Positions 14,328 to 22,102 of a stretch of DNA of 22,125 nucleotides are shown one piece after another. Both the position numbers and the translations under genes were made by a program. The first letter of the stretch is position 1. Every line of letters starts with the position of its first letter. This stretch comes from Clostridia bacterium (GTDB lineage Bacteria; Bacillota; Clostridia; Oscillospirales; Acutalibacteraceae). The notes beneath the pieces are model-generated. The model was not told where the DNA came from, searched no databases, and saw only the letters and a program-made list of their open reading frames with translations. The stretch lies in contig JAILDS010000072.1 of the NCBI GenBank assembly GCA_024689165.1, positions 1-22,125 of the forward strand, given 5' to 3'.

Positions 14328-15083
14328 ATGGTAGTTATCAAAACAGCGTCGGAACTTGACCTTATGCGCAAGGCTTGCAGGATCTCGGCAAACGCGCTCA
14401 AGGCCGCAGGCGAGGCGGTACGCCCCGGAGCGACCACCGCCGACGTCGACAGAGCCGCGCGTGAGTACATCCTCTCTCAGGATGCGCGACCGGGCTTCCT
14501 GCACCTGTACGGTTTTCCGAAGAGCGCCTGTATTTCGGTAAATGAAGAGGTCATCCACGGTATACCCTCAAAGAACCGCGTGCTGCGCGAGGGCGATATC
14601 GTATCGATAGACCTCGGAGCCGTTTACAGGGGTTTCAACGGAGACACCGCCGCGACCTTCGCCTGCGGAGAGATATCCGAGGCGGCAAGAGCGCTGTGCG
14701 ACACGACAAGAGAGTCTCTTTACAAAGCTCTCGAGCAGTGCGTGGCAGGCAACAGGCTCGGCGACATCGGCAGCGCGGTGAGCACTTACTGCGAGGCGCG
14801 CGGCTACGGAGTCGTCAGGGAATACACCGGTCACGGCGTCGGAGCGCAGCTGCACGAGGATCCGTCGATACCCAACTACGGCAAGCCGGGCAGAGGGCTG
14901 AGACTCCTGCCGGGCATGACCATAGCCGTTGAACCCATGATAACCCAGAAGGATCCCGCGGTGAAGACCCTGTCCAACGGATGGACAGTCGTCACGCTCG
15001 ACGGCGGACTGGCGGCGCACTACGAACATACCGTCGCCATAACGCCGCACGGCGAGTGCGAGATCCTCACCTTGCCCGACTGA
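14328..15083 (+). CDS. map: Methionine aminopeptidase, type I
   Basis: A 251-residue enzyme that removes the initiator Met from nascent proteins. All active-site residues are present: His77 (EEVIHGIP), metal ligands Asp95 (SIDLG), Asp106 (GDTAAT), His169 (TGHGVG), Glu202 (VEPM) and Glu233 (HYEHT). There is no N-terminal SH3-binding extension. ATG 14328 begins five bases after adk; only a weak AGGGA precedes it, suggesting coupled translation. The stop overlaps the start of the infA Shine-Dalgarno region. Confidence 0.97.
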   Translation: MVVIKTASELDLMRKACRISANALKAAGEAVRPGATTADVDRAAREYILSQDARPGFLHLYGFPKSACISVNEEVIHGIPSKNRVLREGDIVSIDLGAVYRGFNGDTAATFACGEISEAARALCDTTRESLYKALEQCVAGNRLGDIGSAVSTYCEARGYGVVREYTGHGVGAQLHEDPSIPNYGKPGRGLRLLPGMTIAVEPMITQKDPAVKTLSNGWTVVTLDGGLAAHYEHTVAITPHGECEILTLPD

Positions 15084-15093
15084 GGAGGATTTG

Positions 15094-15312
15094 ATGTCAA
15101 GACAGGACATGATAGTGACCGAAGGCGTCGTTGTGGAGTCTCTCCCCAACACGAACTTCAAGGTCAAGCTTGAGACCGGTCTGGTGATAAACGCCACAAT
15201 CTCGGGCAAGCTGCGTATGAACTTCATCCGGATACTGCCCGGCGACAAGGTCACGGTTGAGCTTTCACCCTACGACCTGACACGCGGACGCATTACCTGG
15301 AGATCCAAATAG
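15094..15312 (+). CDS. infA: Translation initiation factor IF-1
   Basis: A 72-residue single OB-fold protein that binds the 30S A site during initiation. The core SGKLRMNFIRILPGDKVTVE and the LSPYDLTRGRI signature are intact; the tail is TWRSK. ATG 15094 lies five bases after GGAGG; a TTG at 15091 was rejected for spacing. In Bacillus a small KOW-domain protein gene sits between map and infA; here infA follows map after 10 bases with no such gene. Confidence 0.97.
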   Translation: MSRQDMIVTEGVVVESLPNTNFKVKLETGLVINATISGKLRMNFIRILPGDKVTVELSPYDLTRGRITWRSK

Positions 15313-15322
15313 GAGGTAAACA

Positions 15323-15436
15323 ATGAAAGTCAGACCTTCCGTTAAGAAAATGTGCGATAAGTGCAAAATAATCAAACGCAAGGGGAAAGTCATGGTCATC
15401 TGTGAGAACCCCAAGCACAAACAGCGTCAGGGCTAA
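15323..15436 (+). CDS. rpmJ: 50S ribosomal protein L36, zinc-binding form
   Basis: A 37-residue gene, easily missed for its size. The protein begins MKVRPSVKKMCDKCK and has the zinc ligands Cys11, Cys14, Cys27 and His32 (C+ form). It sits 10 bases after infA with AGGAGG upstream of ATG, the classical location before rpsM. L36 stabilises 23S rRNA near the base of the L7/L12 stalk. No zinc-free paralogue is in the window. Confidence 0.97.
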   Translation: MKVRPSVKKMCDKCKIIKRKGKVMVICENPKHKQRQG

Positions 15437-15459
15437 CCCGACAGGAGGTGTTTTACTAA

Positions 15460-15828
15460 ATGGCACGTATTTCCGGTGTTGACCTCCCCAGAGATAAGAG
15501 GATCGAGATAGGACTCACCTATATCTACGGGATAGGCCGTAAAACCGCATCCGACATCATCGCCGCCACCGGCGTCGATCCCGACACGAGAGTCAAGGAT
15601 CTGACCGAGGACGACGTCTCCAAGCTCCGTGAGTACATCGACCACAACGTCAAGGTCGAAGGTGACCTGCGCCGCGAGAAGGCTTTTGATATCAAGAGGC
15701 TTGTCGAAATCGGTTGCTACAGGGGCATCCGTCACCGCAAGAACCTGCCTGTCAGAGGCCAGCGTTCGAAGACCAACGCCCGTACGCGCAAGGGTCCGAA
15801 GAAGACCATTGCCAACAAGAAAAAGTAA
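15460..15828 (+). CDS. rpsM: 30S ribosomal protein S13
   Basis: A 122-residue S13, in the 30S head, forming intersubunit bridges with L5 and contacting the P-site tRNA by its basic tail. Landmarks: ARISGVDLPRDKRIEIGLTYIYGIGR at the start, the helical middle, and GIRHRKNLPVRGQRSKTNARTRKGPKK near the end. AGGAGG precedes ATG by 11 bases, slightly long. Confidence 0.98.
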   Translation: MARISGVDLPRDKRIEIGLTYIYGIGRKTASDIIAATGVDPDTRVKDLTEDDVSKLREYIDHNVKVEGDLRREKAFDIKRLVEIGCYRGIRHRKNLPVRGQRSKTNARTRKGPKKTIANKKK

Positions 15829-15844
15829 GGGGAGGTAATCGTCA

Positions 15845-16252
15845 ATGGCAGGAAAGAATACCGGCAAAAAGGGTCAGACGACCCGTAAACGCCGCGACCG
15901 CGTCAGGGTTGAAAAGGGTCAGGCTCATATCCAGAGCACCTTCAACAACACCATCGTTACGATTACCGACACCAACGGCAACGCCGTCTCATGGGCGAGC
16001 GCCGGCGAGATGGGCTTCCGCGGCTCAAGGAAATCCACTCCCTTTGCCGCTCAGACCGCAGCCGAGACCGCCGCGAAGACAGCCGTCGACTACGGCATGC
16101 AGTCCGTCGAAGTGTACGTCAAGGGGCCCGGCTCGGGGCGTGAGGCCGCTATCCGCGCGCTTCAGACCGCGGGACTCAACGTGACCCTCATCAAGGACGT
16201 CACCCCCATCCCGCACAACGGCTGCAGACCCCCCAAGAGAAGACGCGTTTAA
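15845..16252 (+). CDS. rpsK: 30S ribosomal protein S11
   Basis: A 135-residue S11, on the 30S platform close to the E-site and Shine-Dalgarno helix. It carries the family core AHIQSTFNNTIVTITD and GFRGSRKSTPFAAQTAAE and the invariant C-terminus DVTPIPHNGCRPPKRRRV. The basic N-terminus (about 20 residues) is of usual length. It follows rpsM after 16 bases with GGGGAGG upstream. Confidence 0.98.
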   Translation: MAGKNTGKKGQTTRKRRDRVRVEKGQAHIQSTFNNTIVTITDTNGNAVSWASAGEMGFRGSRKSTPFAAQTAAETAAKTAVDYGMQSVEVYVKGPGSGREAAIRALQTAGLNVTLIKDVTPIPHNGCRPPKRRRV

Positions 16253-16267
16253 GGAGGACAGAAAACT

Positions 16268-16861
16268 ATGGCTAAGAATAACCAGCCCGTCATCAAAAGA
16301 TGCAAGGCTCTCGGTATCTCTCCCGCAGTCATGGGCTATTCCAAGGACACCATCCGCCAGCCCAAGAACCAGAGGAGAAAACAGTCCGAATACGCCAGGC
16401 AGCTCAATGAAAAGCAGAAGGTCAAATTCATCTACGGCGTGCTCGAGAAACAGTTCCACGGCTACTACGAGAAAGCCGCGAAACAGAGCGGTATCACCGG
16501 TGAAAACCTTCTCCAGCTGCTTGAGCGCAGGCTTGACAGCGTAGTTTACCGTCTCGGATTCGCAAAGACCAGGCGTGAGGCGCGTCAGCTCGTCAACCAC
16601 GGTCATTTCACCGTCAACGGCAAGCGCGTCAACATCCCCTCGTATCTTGTTTCCGTCGGCGACGTCATCGCTGTCTGCGAGAAGAGCCGTTCGTCCGCGA
16701 AGTTCGTTTCTCTTGTCGAGACTCTCGGCGGCCTTACGATGCCCAAGTGGCTCGATAAGGAAAAGGACGGTTTCGAGGGCAAGGTCATCCAGCTCCCGCA
16801 GAGGGACGACATAGACTTCGAGGTCGAAGAGCATCTTATCGTCGAGTTCTATTCGAAATAA
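16268..16861 (+). CDS. rpsD: 30S ribosomal protein S4
   Basis: A 197-residue S4, a primary 16S rRNA binder at the mRNA entrance; in many bacteria it represses the alpha operon. The S4 RNA-binding domain is at about residues 88-150 (RLDSVVYRLGFAKTRREARQLVNHGHFTVNGKRVNIPSY) and the end EEHLIVEFYSK is canonical. The N-terminal region is about nine residues shorter than in E. coli and has a single cysteine, so no zinc knuckle. The 63-base gap after it is one of the longer ones in this half of the operon, and rpsD is here in the operon, unlike in Bacillus subtilis where it is elsewhere. Confidence 0.97.
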   Translation: MAKNNQPVIKRCKALGISPAVMGYSKDTIRQPKNQRRKQSEYARQLNEKQKVKFIYGVLEKQFHGYYEKAAKQSGITGENLLQLLERRLDSVVYRLGFAKTRREARQLVNHGHFTVNGKRVNIPSYLVSVGDVIAVCEKSRSSAKFVSLVETLGGLTMPKWLDKEKDGFEGKVIQLPQRDDIDFEVEEHLIVEFYSK

Positions 16862-16924
16862 TTCCGTTTTTTGCGGATTATATTCGCTTTTTCGAACTTA
16901 CGCACCTTTAAAAGGAGGGTTTTA

Positions 16925-17893
16925 ATGATAGGAATCGAAAAGCCCAGAATAGAAATCGTCACCCCGAGAGCGGACGACATGGACAAGAGCCACGGCAAGT
17001 TCGTGCTTGAGCCTCTTGAGAGGGGCTACGGCATGACCTTGGGCAACAGCCTTCGCAGGGTCCTTCTGTCTTCTCTTGAAGGGTATGCCATAAATACGGT
17101 AAAGATCGACGGTGTTGAGCATGAGTTCACCACCATTCCCGGCGTCAAGGAAGACGTTACCGATATCGTGCTCAATCTCAAAGGCGTCATACTCAAGATC
17201 GAGGACGGCGATGAGAACAAGGTCCTTCACATCTCCGCTACCGGCCGCGACAAGAGCGAGCTCACGGCGGGCGACATAGAGTGCGACAGCGGCGTTGTCA
17301 TAATCAACCCGTACCACCATATCGCCACCCTGAACGAGGACGCTCACGTCGCCATGGAGCTCACCGCCGGCGCGGGCAGAGGCTACGACTCCGCCGATGA
17401 GAACAAGAAGAAGAAGGATCTCCCGATAGGCACGATAGCTATTGACTCGATCTATACTCCCATCAAAAAGGTCAATTACATCGTCGAGAACACACGTGTA
17501 GGGGATAGGACTGACTACGACAAGCTTACCCTTGAGGTGTGGACAAACGGGACCATTACCGCACAGGAAGCGGTCTCGCTTGCCGCCAAGATCCTCAATG
17601 ACCACCTCTCCCTGTTCGTCGGGCTTTCGGAGCAGACCGGCACGGTCGAGACCATGGTCGACAAGACCGTCAACGACAATGAACAGGCGCTCGATATGAC
17701 CGTTGAGGAGCTTGACCTATCGGTTCGGTCGTTTAACTGCCTTAAGAGAGCGGGCATCCACAAGGTCGCAGACCTTGTCGGAAAGAGCGAGGACGAGATG
17801 ATGAAGGTCAGAAATCTCGGCAGAAAATCGCTTGATGAGATCATCGCTAAACTCAGCGGTCTCGGTCTGGCTCTCAAGCCTGAAGAAGAATAA
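16925..17893 (+). CDS. rpoA: RNA polymerase alpha subunit
   Basis: A 322-residue alpha subunit. The N-terminal domain (about 1-235) dimerises and assembles beta and beta-prime (GYGMTLGNSLRRVLLSSLEGYAI, then TTIPGVKEDVTDIVLNLK); a charged linker leads to the C-terminal domain (about 250-315) with LDLSVRSFNCLKRAGI and MMKVRNLGRKSLDEI, which binds UP elements and activators. ATG 16925 has AAAGGAGG upstream and starts the canonical MIGIEKPRIE; the frame continues upstream to 16871 without a Shine-Dalgarno. A GC-rich hairpin cluster separates it from rplQ. Confidence 0.98.
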   Translation: MIGIEKPRIEIVTPRADDMDKSHGKFVLEPLERGYGMTLGNSLRRVLLSSLEGYAINTVKIDGVEHEFTTIPGVKEDVTDIVLNLKGVILKIEDGDENKVLHISATGRDKSELTAGDIECDSGVVIINPYHHIATLNEDAHVAMELTAGAGRGYDSADENKKKKDLPIGTIAIDSIYTPIKKVNYIVENTRVGDRTDYDKLTLEVWTNGTITAQEAVSLAAKILNDHLSLFVGLSEQTGTVETMVDKTVNDNEQALDMTVEELDLSVRSFNCLKRAGIHKVADLVGKSEDEMMKVRNLGRKSLDEIIAKLSGLGLALKPEEE

Positions 17894-17978
17894 CTGCGGC
17901 CCGGCCGCAGTCGGCAGCGCGGCAGGCATATCTGCCGCCCGCCCGTCAGGGCGGTCCCGATCGCGGGCGACGCCCGCG
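17894..17978 (+). other. Cluster of GC-rich hairpins between rpoA and rplQ
   Basis: Within 85 bases three 7 bp stems occur: 17894-17900 with 17904-17910, 17919-17925 with 17932-17938, and 17962-17968 with 17972-17978. A smaller hairpin (17941-17944 with 17949-17952) lies between the last two, and 17935-17940 can instead pair with 17949-17954. No T-tract follows. The role is unknown; mRNA processing, stability or partial attenuation before rplQ are possible. Confidence 0.6.
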
Positions 17979-18003
17979 CACCTCTGAAAAGGAGTTGATT
18001 ATA

Positions 18004-18384
18004 ATGCCCGGTACCAGGAAGTTGGGCAGACCTACGGATCACCGCAAGGCCATGCTCAGAGGTATGGTCACCTTCCTGCTCGAGAACGGCAAGATCGTAA
18101 CTACCGTAACGAGAGCCAAGGAAGTACGCGCGATGGCTGAGAAGATGATAACCCTCGGCAAGGTCGACACCGTCGCCAACAGACGCGCCGCTATGGAATA
18201 CATCACCGTTGAGGACGTCGTGAACTCCCTCTTCACCACCATTTCTCCCGCTTACGCCGACGTCAACGGCGGTTACACTCGTATGATAAAGACGGGCTTC
18301 CGCCGCGGCGACGCCTCCGAGATGTGCATCCTCGAGGTCACCAAGCCGGAGCTCTTCGAGAAGAAGGAAGAGAAGAAGAAATAA
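18004..18384 (+). CDS. rplQ: 50S ribosomal protein L17
   Basis: A 126-residue L17, near the tunnel exit, last gene of the alpha operon. Landmarks: MPGTRKLGRPTDHRKAMLRGMVT and the central TTVTRAKEVRAMAEKMITLGK; the Lys/Glu-rich tail (KKEEKKK) is common. ATG 18004 lies nine bases after GGAG; the TTG at 17995 abuts the Shine-Dalgarno and is rejected. It is followed by a strong terminator, so it ends the transcription unit. Confidence 0.97.
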   Translation: MPGTRKLGRPTDHRKAMLRGMVTFLLENGKIVTTVTRAKEVRAMAEKMITLGKVDTVANRRAAMEYITVEDVVNSLFTTISPAYADVNGGYTRMIKTGFRRGDASEMCILEVTKPELFEKKEEKKK

Positions 18385-18402
18385 GCAGGCGTATACTGTT
18401 TG

Positions 18403-18477
18403 ACGCTGTCTGCTATCCGCTATATGCTATCGGCTTGTCTGCCGGCAGCCGATAGCAGCCTGCAGACAGCGTTTTTT
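18403..18477 (+). terminator. Intrinsic terminator ending the ribosomal operon
   Basis: An 11 bp outer stem (18403-18413 with 18462-18472) and a 10 bp inner stem (GCTATCGGCT near 18426-18435 with AGCCGATAGC near 18447-18456), followed by T6 (18472-18477). One of the strongest terminators in the window, 19 bases after the rplQ stop. Confidence 0.9.
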
Positions 18478-18629
18478 GTTTTCACAGGTATTGCGGTACG
18501 ATCGGTTATGCCGACAGGCTGATACCCGCAGGACCGCAGCTGTGAAAGCCGCTGCCGTTTACCGCGCCGACCCCGGAGCCGGCCGCATCGTCAGCGGTGC
18601 TCACCCGAAGCTTTCAGAAAGGAAGCAAT

Positions 18630-19673
18630 ATGAAAAAAGCACTGTCTCTCACACTTGTCCTCGTCCTGACAGCGTCGCTGTTCGCCGGGTGCACTTCGGC
18701 GAATACCGTCGACCCGCTGTCGCTGTGGACGGACGACGCCGCGGCGAAGACCGCCCTTACCGAGTATATCGACGCCGTGACGTTTTCAAACGGCGAGGAC
18801 TTTATCCCGGTAGAGGACAGGATCGCCGTCTTCGATCTGGACGGCACTCTCTACTGCGAGACCGACCCGAATTACTTTGATTACACACTGCTTCTCTATC
18901 GTGTCACCGAGGATCCGGATTACAAGGACAAGGCTTCCGCTTTCGAGCGCGAGGTCGCGGAGAAGATCAAGACCCTCAATGAGACCGGCAAGGCCGCCGA
19001 GGGGCTCGAGGTCGATCACGGCAAGGCCGTCGCCTCCGCCTTCGCGGGCATGACCGTGGAGGAGTTCAACGATTACATCCAGGAGTTCAAAAAACAGGCT
19101 ATGCCGAGCTATACCGGCATGACCAGAGCGGAGAGCTTCTATCTGCCGATGGTTGAGGTCGTCGAGTATCTTCAGGAGAACGGCTTTACCGTCTATATCG
19201 TCAGCGGAACGGACAGGTTCATCGTCCGCGGCATCGTGTATGACTCGATGCTGAACGTTCCCCCCAATTTCATCATCGGTTCGGACGAGACGCTTGTCGC
19301 GCCCGACCAGGGCGACACGGACGGGCTCGATTACGTGTATGACGACGACGATACGATTGTTCTGGGCGGCGATTTCATTATCAAGAACCTGAAAATGAAC
19401 AAGGTGACCGTTATCATGCAGGAGATCGGCAAGCAGCCCGTGCTTTCCTTCGGCAACTCGTCCGGAGACGCTTCCATGGCCGAGTACGTGACCACGGACA
19501 ACCAGTACCGCTCCCTCGCGTTCATGCTCTGCTGCGACGACACAGAGCGCGAGAACGGCAACCTCGAGAAGGCAAAGAAAATGGAGGATATGTGCGCCGA
19601 GTTCGACTGGGTGCCCGTCTCCATGAAAAACGACTGGAAGACTATTTACGGCGACGACGTCGTGAAGAAATGA
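18630..19673 (+). CDS. Exported HAD-family phosphatase-like lipoprotein
   Basis: A 347-residue HAD-superfamily hydrolase with a lipoprotein signal peptide (hydrophobic residues 4-18, lipobox LFAGC, lipidated Cys21), so the mature protein should face outward, anchored to the membrane. HAD motif I is Asp69-Leu-Asp71-Gly-Thr; motif II is Ser192 (YIVSGTDR); motif IV is the GNSSGDASM block with Asp280; a lysine for motif III lies in 258-268. These fit a phosphoserine-phosphatase-like fold (PF12710 type). ATG 18630 has AAAGGAAG eight bases upstream; no clear promoter was seen in the 152 bases after the terminator. The substrate is unknown, plausibly extracellular phosphoesters. Confidence 0.82.
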   Translation: MKKALSLTLVLVLTASLFAGCTSANTVDPLSLWTDDAAAKTALTEYIDAVTFSNGEDFIPVEDRIAVFDLDGTLYCETDPNYFDYTLLLYRVTEDPDYKDKASAFEREVAEKIKTLNETGKAAEGLEVDHGKAVASAFAGMTVEEFNDYIQEFKKQAMPSYTGMTRAESFYLPMVEVVEYLQENGFTVYIVSGTDRFIVRGIVYDSMLNVPPNFIIGSDETLVAPDQGDTDGLDYVYDDDDTIVLGGDFIIKNLKMNKVTVIMQEIGKQPVLSFGNSSGDASMAEYVTTDNQYRSLAFMLCCDDTERENGNLEKAKKMEDMCAEFDWVPVSMKNDWKTIYGDDVVKK

Positions 19674-19728
19674 GCTTCCTTGCCTAACCCCGTGTCTTTC
19701 CTGACAGCGGGTATCAGGCGGGTCCTTC

Positions 19729-19749
19729 GTCCCCCGGGTCCCGGGGGAC
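19729..19749. repeat. Near-perfect GC palindrome between the lipoprotein and reductase genes
   Basis: Ten-base arms (19729-19738 and 19740-19749) separated by one base form a very stable hairpin on either strand. There is no U-tract, so a terminator role is uncertain; it could slow RNA polymerase or mark an mRNA 3' end. A weaker hairpin (about 19689-19712) precedes it. Confidence 0.5.
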
Positions 19750-19790
19750 TATTGACTTATAAAGGCAAATAAAGACAGGAGGTGCTGAGG

Positions 19791-20705
19791 ATGGAACAGA
19801 GGATTCTCGGGTCGGGCCTGCGCGCGGGCGCGGTCGTCATGGGCTGCATGAGGCTCACGGACGCGAAGGTCCCGGTCGACAGGGTGCTCGGTACGGCGCT
19901 TGAGCTCGGGATAAATATGTTCGACCATGCGGACATATACGGCGGCGGCAGGTGCGAGGAATTGTTCGGCAAATGGCTCTCGGAAACGCCGTCGCTGCGG
20001 GACAGGATAGTCCTTCAGACAAAATGCGGCATCCGAAGGGGCTTTTACGACTTTTCCAAGGAACATATACTGTCATCGGTGGAGGGCTCGCTTCGCAGGC
20101 TGCGCACGGACCACGTCGACGTGCTGCTGCTCCACCGGCCTGACACGCTTATGGAGCCGGAGGAGGTCGCTTCTGCGTTCGACGAGCTTGAAAGCTCCGG
20201 CAAGGTTCGCTTCTTCGGCGTATCAAACCACAGCCCGATGCAGATCGAGCTGCTCAGAACGGCTGTAAAACAGCCGATCGTTGCCGACCAGCTCCAGTTT
20301 TCAGTCCCCGAATCGGGTCTCGTGACCTCCGGACTCAACGTCAATATGAAAAACGACGAATCCGTGATGCACGACGGCGGTGCGCTTGAATATATGCGTA
20401 TCAACGGGATAACCATTCAGGCGTGGTCGCCGTTCCAGGGCGGCTTCTTCAAGGGGCCGTTCGTCGGTGACCGCGAAAAATACTCCGCCCTCAACGACAG
20501 GCTCGACGAGCTGGGTCTCAAATACGGCGTTTCGCCGACCGCCGTCGCTGCGGCGTGGATCCTCCGCCACCCGGCTGGGATGCAGCTAATTTCCGGTTCG
20601 GTAAATCCCGAAAGGATGCGCGAGGTGGTTTCCGGCGCCGGGATCACGCTGACGCGGGAGGACTGGTACTCCGTGTACCTCGCCGCCGGCTTCCGCCTGC
20701 CGTAA
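19791..20705 (+). CDS. Aldo/keto reductase, YdhF-like
   Basis: A 304-residue NAD(P)H-dependent aldo/keto reductase with the (beta/alpha)8 fold; most similar in motif layout to E. coli YdhF. The catalytic tetrad is present: Asp45 and Tyr50 (FDHADIYGGG), Lys78 (QTKCG) and His115 (LLLHRPD). FFGVSNHSPMQ (about 145-155) and AWSPFQGG (about 217-224) follow, with the cofactor-binding end ISGSVNPERM near 270. ATG 19791 follows AGGAGGTG by eight bases; the GTG 19782 overlaps that site. It is probably cotranscribed with, or separate from, the lipoprotein gene; the natural substrate is unknown. Confidence 0.9.
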   Translation: MEQRILGSGLRAGAVVMGCMRLTDAKVPVDRVLGTALELGINMFDHADIYGGGRCEELFGKWLSETPSLRDRIVLQTKCGIRRGFYDFSKEHILSSVEGSLRRLRTDHVDVLLLHRPDTLMEPEEVASAFDELESSGKVRFFGVSNHSPMQIELLRTAVKQPIVADQLQFSVPESGLVTSGLNVNMKNDESVMHDGGALEYMRINGITIQAWSPFQGGFFKGPFVGDREKYSALNDRLDELGLKYGVSPTAVAAAWILRHPAGMQLISGSVNPERMREVVSGAGITLTREDWYSVYLAAGFRLP

Positions 20706-20719
20706 TCTTAAATTCAAAA

Positions 20720-20746
20720 AATACGCCCCGCAAAGCGGGGCGTATT
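20720..20746. terminator. Bidirectional terminator between convergent genes
   Basis: A perfect 12 bp stem (20720-20731 with 20735-20746) with an AAA loop. On the minus strand it is followed by T6, so it efficiently ends the carboxypeptidase gene; on the plus strand the tail is TCTATTGTTT, weaker but likely serving the aldo/keto reductase. Confidence 0.9.
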
Positions 20747-20767
20747 CTATTGTTTCGGCGTTTGTCG

Positions 20768-22102
20768 TCAGCGCCTCGTGCCGCCAACGACCCTGACCCG
20801 GTCGCTCTTTTTCTGCCTCCGGCGCGCGGCGATGATGAAGAATATCGCGCACACAGCGGCGATGACGACGGCTATGATGAATATGGGCTGCTTGATCAGT
20901 CTGCCCGCGCGGTTGAGTATCAGCTTGGGCAGGCTCCTCCGCGCGCTGTCGGCGGCGCAGAGGTCGACCGTCGCGATAACGTGCCCGGCGTAGTATATCT
21001 GAGCGGCTCCGAGCACGTCGCCGGCTTTCACCGGGGCTTCGACGGTGGAAACGGTCTTTTCTTTCACGGGCTCGATAAGCACGTCGTCGGCGCTTATGTT
21101 TTTCGGCACGAGGGCTGTAACGGAGTTCTGCGGTATCAGCCTGACGTGGTCCTCGTCCTTTGACAGGGTCACGCTGATGACCGTCACGATGGTGTTCGCG
21201 TCGGCGACCGTGCGAAGGCGAAGATTGTCGAAGGCCCAGTCGAACAGGATCTTCGAGTCGATGTAGTTCATACGTTCCTCGACCCCGTCGTCGTCGCAGT
21301 CGATCATGTCGCCTCCGAGCGCGACGCACATATAGGAATAACCGTCCTTGGTAGCCATCGAGAACAGGCACTGGCCCGCTTCCGTCGTCGTGCCGGTCTT
21401 TCCGCCGGTGCAGTATTCGTATTTGTAATCGCTGATGCCTGAGAACATCTTGTTGGTGTTCGAAAACTCGCGCTCACCGGAAAGGTTGGTTTCCTCGAGG
21501 ACGTAATCACGCGTACCGATGATGGTCTCGAATATAGGGTATTCAAGGCAGAAAAGCGCAGTGGTCATAACGTCCTTCGCGCTAGAATAATGCCCCTCCT
21601 CGTCAAGGCCGTGGGCGTTCGTGAAATGCGTGTCCGTACAGCCTATCTCCGCGCTCAGGGCGTTCATTTTCTCAACAAAGCTTTCGATAGTGCCACCGAC
21701 GTATTCCGCCAAAACGTTGGCGGCGTCGTTCGCGGAACCCACGAGCAGCAGGTACAGCAGCTGCTTGACGGTCAGCTCCTCGTCCGCGTACAGCCCGGCA
21801 ACCGAGGAATTCGTGCCGTCGAGCGAATGGATCGCCTCGTAAGAGCAGGTCACTGTGTCCTCAAGGTCTTCAACGTTTTTGAGGACCACCGCGGCCGTCA
21901 TCAGCTTTGTCAGAGAGGCTATGCTGAGCTGCTCCGACTCGTTCTTCGCGTAAATGACCTCACTGTTGTCGGAGCATATCATATACAGCGCCTTGCAGTT
22001 GAGTTCCTCCTGGATAGAATTGGTATAATCCGCAAAAGCCGTCGGCATGAAGCAGACGGCTGTTATCAGAGCGGCAAGGAGGATTGACGCAAGCTTTTTC
22101 AT
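20768..22102 (-). CDS. D-alanyl-D-alanine carboxypeptidase (DacF-like PBP)
   Basis: A 444-residue serine-type D-Ala-D-Ala carboxypeptidase (low-molecular-weight penicillin-binding protein, peptidase S11) that trims the terminal D-Ala of peptidoglycan stem peptides. The signal peptide (1-24, cleavage after AFA) directs export. The three active-site motifs are present: Ser63-x-x-Lys66, Ser123-Ala-Asn125 and Lys235-Thr-Gly237. A C-terminal beta domain precedes a membrane segment (about 408-426) with a basic cytoplasmic tail; this anchor replaces the amphipathic helix of E. coli PBP5. ATG 22102 has AAGGTG eight bases upstream; the TTG at 22108 is weaker. Its promoter lies beyond the right edge. 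Assignment to DacF or DacB-type within the family is not settled. Confidence 0.92.
   Translation of the reverse strand: MKKLASILLAALITAVCFMPTAFADYTNSIQEELNCKALYMICSDNSEVIYAKNESEQLSIASLTKLMTAAVVLKNVEDLEDTVTCSYEAIHSLDGTNSSVAGLYADEELTVKQLLYLLLVGSANDAANVLAEYVGGTIESFVEKMNALSAEIGCTDTHFTNAHGLDEEGHYSSAKDVMTTALFCLEYPIFETIIGTRDYVLEETNLSGEREFSNTNKMFSGISDYKYEYCTGGKTGTTTEAGQCLFSMATKDGYSYMCVALGGDMIDCDDDGVEERMNYIDSKILFDWAFDNLRLRTVADANTIVTVISVTLSKDEDHVRLIPQNSVTALVPKNISADDVLIEPVKEKTVSTVEAPVKAGDVLGAAQIYYAGHVIATVDLCAADSARRSLPKLILNRAGRLIKQPIFIIAVVIAAVCAIFFIIAARRRQKKSDRVRVVGGTRR

Noticed and set aside
16862..16924. Internal promoter before rpoA
   Set aside because: The gap is AT-rich with a TATATT-like box, but I find no -35 at suitable spacing.
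19751..19764. TTGACT followed by TATAAA upstream of the aldo/keto reductase as a promoter
   Set aside because: The two boxes are almost adjacent rather than 16-18 bases apart, and neither has a partner at proper spacing.
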